A stretch of DNA of 64,000 nt from UBA4644 sp900555855 (GCA_052289195.1 DAWAJD010000001.1:52214-116213), one strand, 5' to 3'; positions 1 to 8,856 are shown, numbered from the stretch's first letter. Program-made: numbers and translations. The notes: generated by a model from the sequence alone, not told the origin.

Positions 1-2009
1 CCTACGCCATGACCAACTGCCACAATTCCCTGTGCGCCGTTGGCGGCACCATCAACGAGGATGACCACGCCTTCGGTCTCTCCGCCGCGAAGAAATACGG
101 CGGCATCTATGTCCCCGCCAACCAGGCCGTTATCCACCAGTATGCCCGTGAGCGTCTGGCCGGCTGCGGCAAGATGGTCCTCGGCTCCGACTCCCACACC
201 CGCTACGGCGCTTACGGTACGCTGGGCGTGGGCGAGGGCGGCGGCGAGCTGGTCAAGCAGCTGCTCTGCAACACCTGGGACATCGCGGCTCCCGAGGTGG
301 TCATGGTCTATCTGGACGGCAAGCCCCGCAAGGGCGTCGGCCCCCAGGATGTGGCCATCGCGCTGGTGGGCGCGACCTTCCCCAACGGCGATGTGAAGAA
401 TAAGGTTCTGGAGTTCGTCGGCCCCGGCGTGAAGGAGCTTTCCTGCGACTTCCGCATCGGCGTGGATGTCATGACCACCGAGACCTCCTGCCTGACCTCC
501 GTCTGGGTCACCGACGAAAAGGTCAAGGCCTATTATGAAAACATCGGTCGCCCCGAGGATTATCAGGAGCTGCAGCCCGAAAACGGCGCTTATTACGACA
601 GCGTCGTCCACATCGACCTGTCCAAGGTGGAATGTATGATCGCGCTGCCCTTCCATCCCTCCAAGGCTTATACCATCCACGAGCTGCAGAAGGATCCTCA
701 TGGCATCTTCGCCAAAATTGAGGAAGACTGCAACAAGCAGCTGGGCGGCAAGGTCAAGATGGACCTGCAGCACACCATCGTCGACGGCAAGGTCACCTGC
801 GATCAGGGCATTATCGTGGGCTGCTCCGGCGGTATGTATGAAAACATCGTGGAGGCTGCTGCCATTCTGAAGGATCAGTCCATCGGCAACGGCTATTTCG
901 ACATGAGCGTCTATGCTTCCTCCACGCCCATCAATCTGGCCATCACCAAAAACGGCACTGCCGCCACGCTGATGGAGGCCGGCGCTGTTATGAAGCCCAG
1001 CTTCTGCGGCCCCTGCTTCGGCGCAGGCGACACCCCCGCCAACAACGCCCTCTCCATCCGCCACGCCACCCGGAACTTTGCCAACCGGGAAGGCTCCAAG
1101 CCCGGCAACGGCCAGATCTCTGCCGTGGCGCTGATGGACGCCCGTTCCATCGCGGCCACTGCCCGCAACGGCGGCGTGCTCACCGCAGCCACCGATATCG
1201 ACTATGAAGAGCCCACCGCCGAGCAGCTGGAATATCATTACGACGGCTCCGTCTATGCCAAGCGCTGCTACGAGGGCTTTGGCAAGGCCGACCCCACCGC
1301 CGAGCTGCGCTACGGCCCCAACATCAAGGATTGGCCCCATATGCCCAAGCTGGAGGACGACCTGCTGGTGAAGCTCTGCGCCGTCATCCATGACCCTGTT
1401 ACCACCACCGACGAGCTGATCCCCTCCGGCGAGACCTCTTCCTACCGTTCCAACCCCATCGGCCTGTCTGAGTTTGCTCTCAGCCGCCGGGTGCCCGAAT
1501 ATGTGGGCCGCTCCAAGGCCGTCCGCGCCCTGGAAGAAGCCCGCGAGGCCGGCGATGTGCCCGCCGAGGTGAAGGAAGTGCTGGCCAAGGTGGGCGGCGA
1601 CGCAGCCCATACCACCATCGGCTCCTGCGTCTTTGCCAACAAGCCCGGCGACGGCTCCGCCCGGGAACAGGCCGCTTCCTGCCAGAAGGTTCTGGGCGGC
1701 TTCGCCAATGTCTGCTACGAATACGCCACCAAGCGCTACCGTTCCAACTGCATCAACTGGGGCATCGTTCCCTTCACCATGGACAAGGCTCTTGCCTTTG
1801 ACTATGAAGACGGCGACTGGCTCTACATCCCCGGCATCCGCAAGGCCATTCTGGACGGTCAGGAGGAATTCACTGCCAAGGTCATCACCAAGGACGGCCA
1901 GGTCAAGGAGCTGCCCCTCCAGTGCAAGGGTCTCACCGCCGATGAAAAGCTCATCGTTACCGAAGGCTGCCTGATGAATTATTATGCAGCCGGTTACGGC
2001 AAAGCCTGA
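1..2009 (+). CDS. Aconitase-family hydratase (YbhJ-like), 5' end outside window
   Basis: The reading frame is already open at base 3, so the first ~90 residues of a family usually near 750 aa lie upstream; the ATG at base 9 is internal. The iron-sulfur ligand pattern of aconitases is visible: VGCSGG with Cys at residue 272 counted from base 9, then FCGPCFGAGDTPAN with Cys 333 and 336. These would hold a [4Fe-4S] cluster for a dehydration/hydration reaction in the cytoplasm. The sequence resembles the YbhJ-type putative aconitate hydratases rather than AcnA, AcnB or LeuC. Isocitrate dehydrogenase lies 309 bases downstream on the same strand, which makes citrate/isocitrate the likely substrate (inference). 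Family assignment is confident, exact substrate less so. Confidence 0.85.
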   Translation, partial: YAMTNCHNSLCAVGGTINEDDHAFGLSAAKKYGGIYVPANQAVIHQYARERLAGCGKMVLGSDSHTRYGAYGTLGVGEGGGELVKQLLCNTWDIAAPEVVMVYLDGKPRKGVGPQDVAIALVGATFPNGDVKNKVLEFVGPGVKELSCDFRIGVDVMTTETSCLTSVWVTDEKVKAYYENIGRPEDYQELQPENGAYYDSVVHIDLSKVECMIALPFHPSKAYTIHELQKDPHGIFAKIEEDCNKQLGGKVKMDLQHTIVDGKVTCDQGIIVGCSGGMYENIVEAAAILKDQSIGNGYFDMSVYASSTPINLAITKNGTAATLMEAGAVMKPSFCGPCFGAGDTPANNALSIRHATRNFANREGSKPGNGQISAVALMDARSIAATARNGGVLTAATDIDYEEPTAEQLEYHYDGSVYAKRCYEGFGKADPTAELRYGPNIKDWPHMPKLEDDLLVKLCAVIHDPVTTTDELIPSGETSSYRSNPIGLSEFALSRRVPEYVGRSKAVRALEEAREAGDVPAEVKEVLAKVGGDAAHTTIGSCVFANKPGDGSAREQAASCQKVLGGFANVCYEYATKRYRSNCINWGIVPFTMDKALAFDYEDGDWLYIPGIRKAILDGQEEFTAKVITKDGQVKELPLQCKGLTADEKLIVTEGCLMNYYAAGYGKA

Positions 2010-2078
2010 TCCTTTCGCCTGCGAACTGCGGTCATTCGGCAGAACCGGGGCAGCGCCGTACACGCGGTACTGTCACTG

Positions 2079-2135
2079 CCCCAGTTCCTTGCCTGACCTT
2101 GTTCTCGGCGAAATGCCGGTTAAGGCAGAGCGGCC
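2079..2135 (+). repeat. 57-bp direct repeat, copy 1
   Basis: This copy runs from CCCCAGTTCCTTGCCTGACC to AGAGCGGCC. A second copy begins 123 bases later at 2202. The two differ at one position (GGCG here, GACG in copy 2). Both lie in the 309-base gap between the hydratase and isocitrate dehydrogenase, which otherwise has no gene. Confidence 0.9.
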
Positions 2136-2201
2136 GGACACGGTACTGTCACACCGGCGATTCTTTGCCAGCGCGCGGCTTTTGCCGAAATCACCCGCTG
2201 C

Positions 2202-2258
2202 CCCCAGTTCCTTGCCTGACCTTGTTCTCGACGAAATGCCGGTTAAGGCAGAGCGGCC
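2202..2258 (+). repeat. 57-bp direct repeat, copy 2
   Basis: Near-identical to 2079-2135 with one mismatch over 57 bases. It ends about 60 bases before the isocitrate dehydrogenase start. No convincing promoter was seen in this gap, so the repeats may belong to a leader, an interspersed element or a local duplication. Confidence 0.9.
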
Positions 2259-2318
2259 CTGCGCGGGCCGCACACCAACAAAACTGTTTCAATCAAAATC
2301 ATAAAGGAGCTTCTTACA

Positions 2319-3542
2319 ATGGCTAAAATTCAGATGAAAACGCCGCTGGTCGAGATGGACGGCGACGAGATGACCCGCATCCTCTGGCAGATGATCAAGG
2401 ACAAGCTGATCACGCCTTATGTGGATCTGAAGACCGAATACTACGACCTGGGCCTGCTGAACCGCAACGCCACCAAGGATCAGGTCACCGTGGACGCCGC
2501 CAACGCCAACAAGAAATACGGCGTGGGCGTCAAGTGCGCCACCATCACCCCCAACAAGCAGCGCATGGAGGAATATCCCCAGCTCACCGAGATGTGGAAG
2601 AGCCCCAACGGCACCATCCGCTCCATTCTGGACGGCACGGTCTTCCGCACCCCCATCTGCATCCCCGCCATCAAGCCCGTGGTGAAAAACTGGGAGAAGC
2701 CCATCACCATCGCCCGTCATGCGTATGGTGATGTATACAAATCTGTGGATATGTATACCACCGAGCCCGGCACCTGCACCATGACCTTCAAGGGCGACGA
2801 GACCGGCGAGGAGAAGACGCTGGTGGTCCAGAAGGTCAACGGCCCCGCCGTCTGGCAGGGCGCCCACAATAAGGAGAGCTCCATCCGCTCCTTCGCCCGC
2901 TCCTGCTTCCAGTATGCCATCGACACCAAGCAGGATCTGTGGTTCTCCACCAAGGACACCATCGCAAAGATCTACGACGGCGAGTTCAAGAAGGTCTTTG
3001 AGGAGGAGTTTGAAAAGGGCGGCTACAAAGAGCAGTTCGAGAAGCTGGGCATCACCTATTTCTACACCCTCATCGACGACGCCGTGGCCCGCGTCATCCG
3101 CTCCAAGGGCGGCTATATCTGGGCCTGCAAGAACTACGACGGCGATGTGATGAGCGATATGGTCTCCACGGCCTTCGGCTCTCTGGCCATGATGACCTCC
3201 GTGCTGGTCTCTCCCGACGGCAACTACGAGTTTGAAGCTGCCCACGGCACCGTTACCAAGCACTATTACAAGCACCTGAAGGGCGAGAAGACCTCCACCA
3301 ACTCCATGGCCACCATCTTTGCCTGGTCCGGCGCCTTCAAAAAGCGCGGCGAGCTGGACAACCTGCCCGAGCTGGTCGCCTTCGGCGAGAAGCTGGAGGA
3401 AGCCTGCTTCGATACCCTCAACGCCGGCATCATGACCAAGGATCTGGTGGGCCTGGTGGAGCCTGGTTTTGAGGCTCATGCCGTCAACAGCGAGGAGTTC
3501 CTGGACGCCATCGCAGAGCGTCTTTCCGCCAAGCTGGCCTAA
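2319..3542 (+). CDS. icd: NADP-dependent isocitrate dehydrogenase
   Basis: A 407-aa protein, full length for the homodimeric, eukaryote-like class of NADP-IDH. It oxidatively decarboxylates isocitrate to 2-oxoglutarate in the cytoplasm. The N-terminus (MAKIQMKTPLVEMDGDEMTR), the substrate-loop region around SPNGTIRSILDGTVFR and the GTVTKHYYKHLKGEKTSTNS cofactor region are typical of this class. AAGGAG lies 10 bases upstream of the ATG. With the hydratase upstream it gives two consecutive steps from citrate to 2-oxoglutarate, probably for glutamate supply in an anaerobe (inference). A strong hairpin terminator follows. Confidence 0.95.
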   Translation: MAKIQMKTPLVEMDGDEMTRILWQMIKDKLITPYVDLKTEYYDLGLLNRNATKDQVTVDAANANKKYGVGVKCATITPNKQRMEEYPQLTEMWKSPNGTIRSILDGTVFRTPICIPAIKPVVKNWEKPITIARHAYGDVYKSVDMYTTEPGTCTMTFKGDETGEEKTLVVQKVNGPAVWQGAHNKESSIRSFARSCFQYAIDTKQDLWFSTKDTIAKIYDGEFKKVFEEEFEKGGYKEQFEKLGITYFYTLIDDAVARVIRSKGGYIWACKNYDGDVMSDMVSTAFGSLAMMTSVLVSPDGNYEFEAAHGTVTKHYYKHLKGEKTSTNSMATIFAWSGAFKKRGELDNLPELVAFGEKLEEACFDTLNAGIMTKDLVGLVEPGFEAHAVNSEEFLDAIAERLSAKLA

Positions 3543-3594
3543 GCGGCAAAAAGTGCGGAGGGACAGCGACCTTCAACCGATGAAACGCTGCAAA

Positions 3595-3630
3595 GCCCCG
3601 GGTGCTTTATGCACCCGGGGCAACTTTTTA
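3595..3630 (+). terminator. Intrinsic terminator after icd
   Basis: An 11-bp perfect GC-rich stem (GCCCCGGGTGC / GCACCCGGGGC) with loop TTTAT is followed by AACTTTTTA. It lies about 50 bases after the icd stop. Confidence 0.85.
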
Positions 3631-3673
3631 CGAATGGTGAGGAAGGACAGCGGCGGCCTTTTGCTCTGCACAG

Positions 3674-3712
3674 TAAAAAATCATCCCCGCAAAGAAGCTT
3701 TGCAGGGATGAT
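3674..3712 (-). terminator. Terminator of the minus-strand aminotransferase
   Basis: A near-perfect 15-bp stem (3680-3694 with 3698-3712, loop AAG, one mismatch) is followed on the minus strand by a run of six T. It lies 29 bases beyond the stop of the aminotransferase at 3741 and separates it from the convergent icd. Confidence 0.85.
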
Positions 3713-3740
3713 CGTAATGAATCAAAGGGTTTTCAGGCAA

Positions 3741-4940
3741 TTAGGCCTTGTGAGTCTCGTTATACTTCTTGATGCCCAGGGCCAGCAGATCCATAGCGCG
3801 CTCCAGCTTGTCCTGCTTCAGGACATAGGCGATGCGGATCTCATTCTTGCCCTTGCCGGGCGTGGCGTACATGGGAGCGCCGGGAGCGAACATGACGGTG
3901 TCGCCATTGTCGTCAAACTCCTCCAGCAGCCACTGCTGGAACTTGTCGGCGTCGTCCACGGGCAGCGCGGCCATCAGATAGAAGGCGCCCTTGGGACAGT
4001 CGAACACCACGCCGGGGATCTCCTTCAGCTTGGCGACCACGGTGTCGCGGCGGCGCTTGTATTCGTCGCGGACGGCGGCAAAATACTCGGGACCCACCTG
4101 ATACAGGGCGGCGGAAGCCACCTGATCCAGCGTTGCAACGCACAGACGGCACTGGCAATACTTCATGGCGTGGCCCAGCAGCTCGTGGTTGCGGGTCAGG
4201 ATGCAGCCGATGCGGGCGCCGCAGGCAGAGAAGCGCTTGGAGACGGTGTCGATGACGACCACATTGTCTGCCGCGTCGGCAAACTCGCCCATGGACTGCA
4301 GGGGCTCGCCGCCGTAGACGAACTCACGGTAGGCTTCGTCGCCGATGATGAACAGATTGTGCTCCTTGGCGATGTCGCACATCATGCGCATCTCCTCGGG
4401 CGTCAGGACAACGCCGGTGGGGTTGCCGGGGTTGGTGACCATGATGGCGCGGGTGTGCTCGTTGATCTCCGCTTCCACCTTGGCCCGGTCAGCATAGTGA
4501 TAGCCTTCCTCGGGGCAGGTGGGGATGGGATGGATGGAGGCGCCGCAGGTGCGGACCATGGTGTTATAGTTGGGATAGAAGGGCTCGGGGATGAGGATCT
4601 CATCGCCGTCGTCCAGGATGCACTGCAGAACGATGGACAGGGCCTCGGAGCCGCCGGTGGTGATCAGGATCTCGCTCTTGTCGAAGTGCATACCCAGATT
4701 GTCATAATACTTCTGAATGGCATCGATCAGAACGGGCATACCGGGGGAAGCGGCATATTCCAGAACAGGCTGGTTGAACTCCTTGACGGCATCGAAGAAC
4801 TGATGGGGAGTCTCCACATCGGGCTGACCGATGTTCAGATGATAGATCTTCTTGCCCTTGGCCTCAGCAGCCACCGCATAGGGGTGGAACTTACGCATGG
4901 GGGAAAGGCCGCATTTTTCGATCTTGCTGGAGAATTTCAT
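3741..4940 (-). CDS. PLP-dependent aminotransferase, class I/II (aspartate aminotransferase-like)
   Basis: 399 aa, normal length for fold-type I aminotransferases. Visible motifs are the N-terminal NIGQPD, TTGGSEAL in the cofactor pocket, VTNPGNPTGVV, the IIGDEAYREFVY segment with the cofactor-binding Asp and Tyr, and SKRFSACGARIG carrying the Schiff-base Lys. It transfers an amino group between an amino acid and a 2-oxo acid; the substrate cannot be read from sequence. An AGAGGTG site precedes the ATG. The gene converges on icd, has its own promoter at 4998-5026 and its own terminator, so it is probably monocistronic. Confidence 0.92.
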   Translation of the reverse strand: MKFSSKIEKCGLSPMRKFHPYAVAAEAKGKKIYHLNIGQPDVETPHQFFDAVKEFNQPVLEYAASPGMPVLIDAIQKYYDNLGMHFDKSEILITTGGSEALSIVLQCILDDGDEILIPEPFYPNYNTMVRTCGASIHPIPTCPEEGYHYADRAKVEAEINEHTRAIMVTNPGNPTGVVLTPEEMRMMCDIAKEHNLFIIGDEAYREFVYGGEPLQSMGEFADAADNVVVIDTVSKRFSACGARIGCILTRNHELLGHAMKYCQCRLCVATLDQVASAALYQVGPEYFAAVRDEYKRRRDTVVAKLKEIPGVVFDCPKGAFYLMAALPVDDADKFQQWLLEEFDDNGDTVMFAPGAPMYATPGKGKNEIRIAYVLKQDKLERAMDLLALGIKKYNETHKA

Positions 4941-4997
4941 GTTGCAAGCACCTCTCTGTTTTATTTTCGAATCAGATCAATCTACTTTACTTCTTTT

Positions 4998-5026
4998 ATT
5001 TTAAGCCAGAACCCGCCGCCTGTCAA
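4998..5026 (-). promoter_or_regulatory. Sigma-A-like promoter of the aminotransferase
   Basis: On the minus strand TTGACA (5026-5021) is followed by 17 bases and TAAAAT (5003-4998), about 58 bases upstream of the start codon. Confidence 0.75.
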
Positions 5027-5120
5027 CAGGCAAACGGCGCAAAAACCGGAAGAAAGCATGAAAATCCGGGAAAAAGCCGGTTGTTTACAATTTTGTGATG
5101 CAATCCTCCGGGGCTTTGTT

Positions 5121-5126
5121 TATAAT
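5121..5126 (+). promoter_or_regulatory. Probable -10 box of the two-component operon
   Basis: A consensus TATAAT preceded closely by TG; no good -35 at the usual distance, which fits an activator-dependent promoter. Transcription would begin near 5133, which argues against the ATG at 5134 as the start of the response regulator and for 5173. Confidence 0.55.
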
Positions 5127-5172
5127 ATAGGGCATGAAACCAGAAGGATCCGGAAAGGAGACTGTTACCGTT

Positions 5173-5880
5173 ATGGAAAAAACCATTTTGATCGTGGAGG
5201 ACGACGCCAATATCCGGGAGCTGCTGCATCTTTATCTGGAGCAGGAGGGCTATCACATCGAATCCGCCCAGGACGGCGCCGAGGGCCTGCGGGTGTTTCG
5301 CCGGGTGCATCCCGATCTGGTGCTGCTGGACCTGATGATGCCCGTCATGGACGGGACCCAGATGATCCGGGAGCTGCGCACCTTCTCCAAGACGCCGGTG
5401 ATCGTCCTGACGGCCAAGGGCGAGGTGCTGGACAAGGTGACGCTGCTGGAGCTGGGGGCGGATGATTATATCACAAAGCCCTTTGAGATGCGGGAGGTCA
5501 TCGCCCGGGTGAGGGCGGTGCTGCGCCGGATGGACAAGAGCGGCGGCGCACACAAGCTGGTCTTTGACAACCTGATCGTAGACAAGCAGTCCTATAACAT
5601 CATCGTCAAGGGCCAGAAGCTGGAGATCCCCCCCAAGGAGATCGAGCTGCTTTATTTTCTGGCCAGCTCGCCCAACCGGGTCTTCACCCGGGCGCAGCTG
5701 CTGGACGATGTTTGGGGCTTTGATTATTTCGGCGACACCCGGACGGTGGATGTCCATGTGAAGCGCCTGCGGGAGAAGCTCCAGGGCGTTTCCGACCAGT
5801 GGGAGATCAGCACGGTCTGGGGCGTGGGCTATAAGTTTGAGCTGCAGGAGGGCGCCCTCCATCAGGTCCTTTCCGACTGA
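5173..5880 (+). CDS. OmpR/PhoB-family response regulator
   Basis: 235 aa from the ATG at 5173 (AAGGAG 12 bases upstream); an in-frame ATG at 5134 would sit on the predicted transcription start and was not used. The receiver domain occupies about residues 1-120: acidic pocket VEDD, phospho-acceptor Asp53 in LLDLMMP, and Lys in ITKPF. The C-terminal winged-helix DNA-binding domain (about 130-230) shows the RTVDVHVKRLREKL recognition segment and the WGVGYKF end. It is a cytoplasmic transcription factor phosphorylated by the kinase gene that starts 20 bases downstream. The third gene, an HtrA-like protein, suggests envelope-stress sensing (inference). Confidence 0.95.
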   Translation: MEKTILIVEDDANIRELLHLYLEQEGYHIESAQDGAEGLRVFRRVHPDLVLLDLMMPVMDGTQMIRELRTFSKTPVIVLTAKGEVLDKVTLLELGADDYITKPFEMREVIARVRAVLRRMDKSGGAHKLVFDNLIVDKQSYNIIVKGQKLEIPPKEIELLYFLASSPNRVFTRAQLLDDVWGFDYFGDTRTVDVHVKRLREKLQGVSDQWEISTVWGVGYKFELQEGALHQVLSD

Positions 5881-5900
5881 GCCGGGGAAGGGGAGCGCCT

Positions 5901-7331
5901 TTGAACAGCCTTTTTATCCGCAATTTTGTGATCTATGCCCTGGTGATCTGCCTGGGCTTCGGCATTTTGGGCAGCGCCTTTGTCTACCAGGTGAACCGCT
6001 TCGCTCTGGAGGAAAAGCAGGCCCAGCTCACCGACGCGGCAGACCGGGCCCTGCAGAGCACCTCCACCTATTTTGAGCTGGAGGGCAGCGACGACTGGAA
6101 GGATAAGTTCAACACCAGCTACCGGGTCTCCATGCACATGATCGCCAAGGACTGCGACGGCACCATTCTGGTGGGCAGCCGGGAGGGAGACCTGCTCTTC
6201 ATCGCCACCCGCGACGGCTGCTACAGCCAGCTGGACAACGGCCTTCAGCTTCCCCCCGCCGCGCTGGAGACGGTTTTGCGGGAGGGGAGCTACACCCAGA
6301 GCTCCAATTTCTATGGCTTTCTGGCGGAGGTCAACTATGTCATGGGCCGGACGGTGGAGGAGGACGGCGCGGTTTTGGGCGTGGTGTTCACCTGCGTCCC
6401 CGCCCAGTCCACGGAGCAGCTGTTTCTCAACCTCTCCCGGGTCTTTATTTTGATGACGCTGATCGTCCTGCTGCTGACGCTGCTGGCCACCATTCTGGTG
6501 ACGCGCAGCACCGTCCGCCCCCTGAAGGAGATCGCCTTCGCCGCCCGCCGCTTCACCCAGGGGGATTTTTCCGCCCGGGCAAGGCTGCCCCGCCGGCAGG
6601 ACGAGCTTTATGACATGACCATCAGCTTCAACCGCATGGCGGAGGCCATGCAGAACACGGAGGAGACCCGCCGGGGCCTGATCGCCAGCGTCTCCCACGA
6701 TCTCCGCACCCCCATGACCACCATCGCCGGCTTTGTAGACGGCATTCTGGACGGCACCATCAAGCCGGAAAAGCAGGAATATTACCTGCGCATCATTTCC
6801 GACGAGGTGAAGCGGCTCTCCCGCCTGGCAAACAGCCTGCTGACCATGTCCCGGCTGGAAAGCGGCGGGGAGGAGCGGACGGTCTTTGATTCCAGCGAGA
6901 TGATCCGCCGGATCATCATCGGCTTTGAGCAGCAGCTCAAGGAAAAAAAGATCCGGCTGGAGCTGGATCTGCCCGAGACCCTCACCCTCAAGGCGGAGCA
7001 CGACAGCTTTTTTCAGGCGGTGTATAATCTGGTGGACAACGCCGTCAAGTTCACCCCCGCCGGCGGCTCCATCACCATCTATCTGGAGGAGAAAAACGGC
7101 AAGCTCCAGTTCAACATCGTCAACACCGGCAGCGAGATCCCCCGGGAGATGCAGAAGCATATCTTTGACCGGTTTTATAAGGGCGACACCTCCCGCAGCC
7201 GCAACAGCACAGGCTCCGGCCTGGGGCTTTACATCACCCGCACGGTGATCCAGCGGCACGGGGGCGATATCTATGTCCGCAGCGGCGAGGGCAGGACGGA
7301 GTTCTGCTTCACGGTCCCGCGGAACCTCTGA
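5901..7331 (+). CDS. Membrane sensor histidine kinase (HAMP, HisKA, HATPase)
   Basis: 476 aa, started by TTG with AAGGGGAG 6 bases upstream. One membrane segment near residues 6-30, an extracellular sensor region to about 175, a second membrane segment (RVFILMTLIVLLLTLLATI), a HAMP linker with TVRPLKEIAFAA, and the dimerisation/phospho-acceptor motif SVSHDLRTP with His266. The ATPase domain shows the N box (LVDNAVKFTP) and a C-terminal glycine box (STGSGLGLYITR). It should phosphorylate the adjacent response regulator in reply to an unknown external signal. The next gene begins 15 bases after its stop. Confidence 0.95.
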   Translation: MNSLFIRNFVIYALVICLGFGILGSAFVYQVNRFALEEKQAQLTDAADRALQSTSTYFELEGSDDWKDKFNTSYRVSMHMIAKDCDGTILVGSREGDLLFIATRDGCYSQLDNGLQLPPAALETVLREGSYTQSSNFYGFLAEVNYVMGRTVEEDGAVLGVVFTCVPAQSTEQLFLNLSRVFILMTLIVLLLTLLATILVTRSTVRPLKEIAFAARRFTQGDFSARARLPRRQDELYDMTISFNRMAEAMQNTEETRRGLIASVSHDLRTPMTTIAGFVDGILDGTIKPEKQEYYLRIISDEVKRLSRLANSLLTMSRLESGGEERTVFDSSEMIRRIIIGFEQQLKEKKIRLELDLPETLTLKAEHDSFFQAVYNLVDNAVKFTPAGGSITIYLEEKNGKLQFNIVNTGSEIPREMQKHIFDRFYKGDTSRSRNSTGSGLGLYITRTVIQRHGGDIYVRSGEGRTEFCFTVPRNL

Positions 7332-7346
7332 GGAAAGGAGCGCAGC

Positions 7347-8591
7347 ATGGAGCGCAAGCAGCACGGGGAAGCGCCCTACGAGGAGCCCTTTCCTTATAAA
7401 ACTTACGACGAGATCCAGCTGGAAAAGATCCGCCGGGTGCGCTTCCGGCAGATCATGGTGGTGGTGGCGGGGGTCTTCCTGCTGTTCAGCACGGTGATCG
7501 TGGGCATCAGCCTGATCTGGCGCAGCACCACCAACCAGTTCCCCGCGGGGGAGAGCCTCTCTCCCGGCAGCGCCGGGCCGGAAGCAGGGAGCGATCTGCC
7601 CGCGGAGGATCCCGGCCCCTCTCAGGCGGAGGTCCGCCAGAGCCAGAGCCTTCTGGAGGAGAGCCGCGGCATCTATGTGACCGATGTTTCCGGCGCGGTG
7701 AAGAAGGCCCGGGCCTTTGTGGCCGCCGTCCGGGCCGAGGATTATTCCACCCGGGAGGGCCGCAGCGGCAGCGGCATCGTCCTTTCGGAAAACGGCTATG
7801 TGCTCACCGGGCGCTGCTTTCTGGAGGGCTGCGACAGCATCACCGTCACCCTGGACGGGGGCGAGACCTATGCGGCCTTTATCGTGGGCAGCGACGAATG
7901 CAGCGGCCTTGCCGTTTTGAAGATCGGCGCCCACGGCCTGACTGCCCTGAAGCCGGCAGAGCTCAGCGCCGTGGAGCCGGGACAGGCTGCCATCGCCATG
8001 GGCGGCGGCACGGAGGATGGCCGGGGCAGCGTGACCTTCGGCGTTGTTTCCGGCATCAACCGGAGCCTGACCGTGGGCACCACGCTGATGGACCTGATCC
8101 AGACCGACGCCGCCATCCACAGCGGAAACGCCGGCGGCCCCCTGCTGGACCAGCGGGGCGAGGTTTTGGGCGTCAATGCAGACTGGATCTCCGTCTATGG
8201 GATGGAGGGGCAGGGCTTTGCCATCTGCATCGACGAGGCCCGGGCCATCGCCGCTTCCCTGATCCAGAACGGACAGGTGGCGGGGCGGCCCTGCCTTGGC
8301 ATCCTGGGGACGGACACGGCCCCCGCCGCCCAGGGGATGAATCTGCCCCGGGGCATTCTGGTCTCCGCCGTGGAGGCCGGCAGCGGCGCAGCCCTTGCAG
8401 GGCTGAAGGAGGGGGATGTGATTACAGAGCTGGGCGACCGGCCCATCACCTCTCTGGAGGAGGGCTATCTTGCCCGGGAGCAGTATCGGGCGGGGGATTG
8501 GCTCAAGGTGACCTACAGCCGCGCCGGCGCGCTGAAGACGGTGGAGCTGCGGCTGGGGGACCAGCTGGAAGCGGGAGAAGGCAATTTCTGA
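7347..8591 (+). CDS. HtrA/DegP-like PDZ protein lacking the catalytic triad (pseudoprotease)
   Basis: 414 aa with an N-terminal cytoplasmic tail, one membrane anchor (about residues 36-58), a Pro/Ser/Gly-rich linker, a trypsin-fold domain (about 115-310) and a C-terminal PDZ domain (about 310-405, with GILVSAVEAGSGAALAGLKEGD). The fold is clear from IQTDAAIHSGNAGGPLLD and GLAVLKI. All three active residues are replaced: Cys157 where VLTNxHVV has His, Gly187 where DLAVLKI has Asp, and Ala262 where GNSGGP has Ser. It is therefore unlikely to cleave peptides and may bind misfolded or signal peptides outside the membrane. It is the third gene of the two-component operon (AAGGAGCG before the ATG), suggesting a sensory or chaperone role (inference). 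Confidence 0.88.
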   Translation: MERKQHGEAPYEEPFPYKTYDEIQLEKIRRVRFRQIMVVVAGVFLLFSTVIVGISLIWRSTTNQFPAGESLSPGSAGPEAGSDLPAEDPGPSQAEVRQSQSLLEESRGIYVTDVSGAVKKARAFVAAVRAEDYSTREGRSGSGIVLSENGYVLTGRCFLEGCDSITVTLDGGETYAAFIVGSDECSGLAVLKIGAHGLTALKPAELSAVEPGQAAIAMGGGTEDGRGSVTFGVVSGINRSLTVGTTLMDLIQTDAAIHSGNAGGPLLDQRGEVLGVNADWISVYGMEGQGFAICIDEARAIAASLIQNGQVAGRPCLGILGTDTAPAAQGMNLPRGILVSAVEAGSGAALAGLKEGDVITELGDRPITSLEEGYLAREQYRAGDWLKVTYSRAGALKTVELRLGDQLEAGEGNF

Positions 8592-8618
8592 CCTGATGAT
8601 TATTTGGCGAAACTCAAT

Positions 8619-8646
8619 AAAAGGCTTTGTTTTCAAGCCTTTTTAC
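8619..8646 (+). terminator. Terminator after the pseudo-HtrA gene
   Basis: A 9-bp stem AAAAGGCTT / AAGCCTTTT with a 7-base loop, ending in T, starts 28 bases after the stop. The A/T flanks make it potentially bidirectional. Confidence 0.75.
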
Positions 8647-8660
8647 TTCAAAGCGACATC

Positions 8661-8697
8661 TAAAAACGGACGGTGCCGAAGGCACCGCCCGTTTTTT
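8661..8697 (+). terminator. Second terminator-like hairpin
   Basis: The stem ACGG-A-CGGTGCC / GGCACCG-C-CCGT (one mismatch, loop GAA) is followed by TTTTTT and preceded by AAAAA, so it can act in both directions. It lies at the border between the GC-rich region and the AT-richer accessory stretch. Confidence 0.7.
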
Positions 8698-8856
8698 CGT
8701 ATCCTGATCCACAAGAAAACGAATAGTTATTTGCTGAGATGCTTCAAAGAGCAGAACCAACATCTCGTGATGAATACGGGTGCTGCTCCGGCCAATGCGC
8801 TTGCATTTCAAGATATCCCAGACATTATTACCATTTACTTTTTCTAAATGAAGCAT
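8698..8856 (-). pseudogene. Possible remnant of a GNAT acetyltransferase N-terminus
   Basis: Read on the minus strand from ATG 8856, the first ~17 residues (MLHLEKVNGNNVWDILK) resemble the start of spermidine-type GNAT acetyltransferases. The similarity fades after that and the frame runs into the terminator hairpins, so a full enzyme is not present. It lies just beyond the Nudix gene in the same direction. This is a weak resemblance judged by eye; the rest of this 190-base stretch shows nothing else. Confidence 0.3.

Noticed and set aside
2010..2318. The two 57-bp repeats as a two-unit CRISPR
   Set aside because: Repeat length, single 66-base spacer and lack of cas genes do not fit a CRISPR array.
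5862..8636. 924-codon open frame on the minus strand opposite the kinase and HtrA-like genes
   Set aside because: It lies antisense to two well-supported genes; its protein is a low-complexity mix of His, Gly, Ala and Leu without domains, as expected from third-position GC in the real frame.
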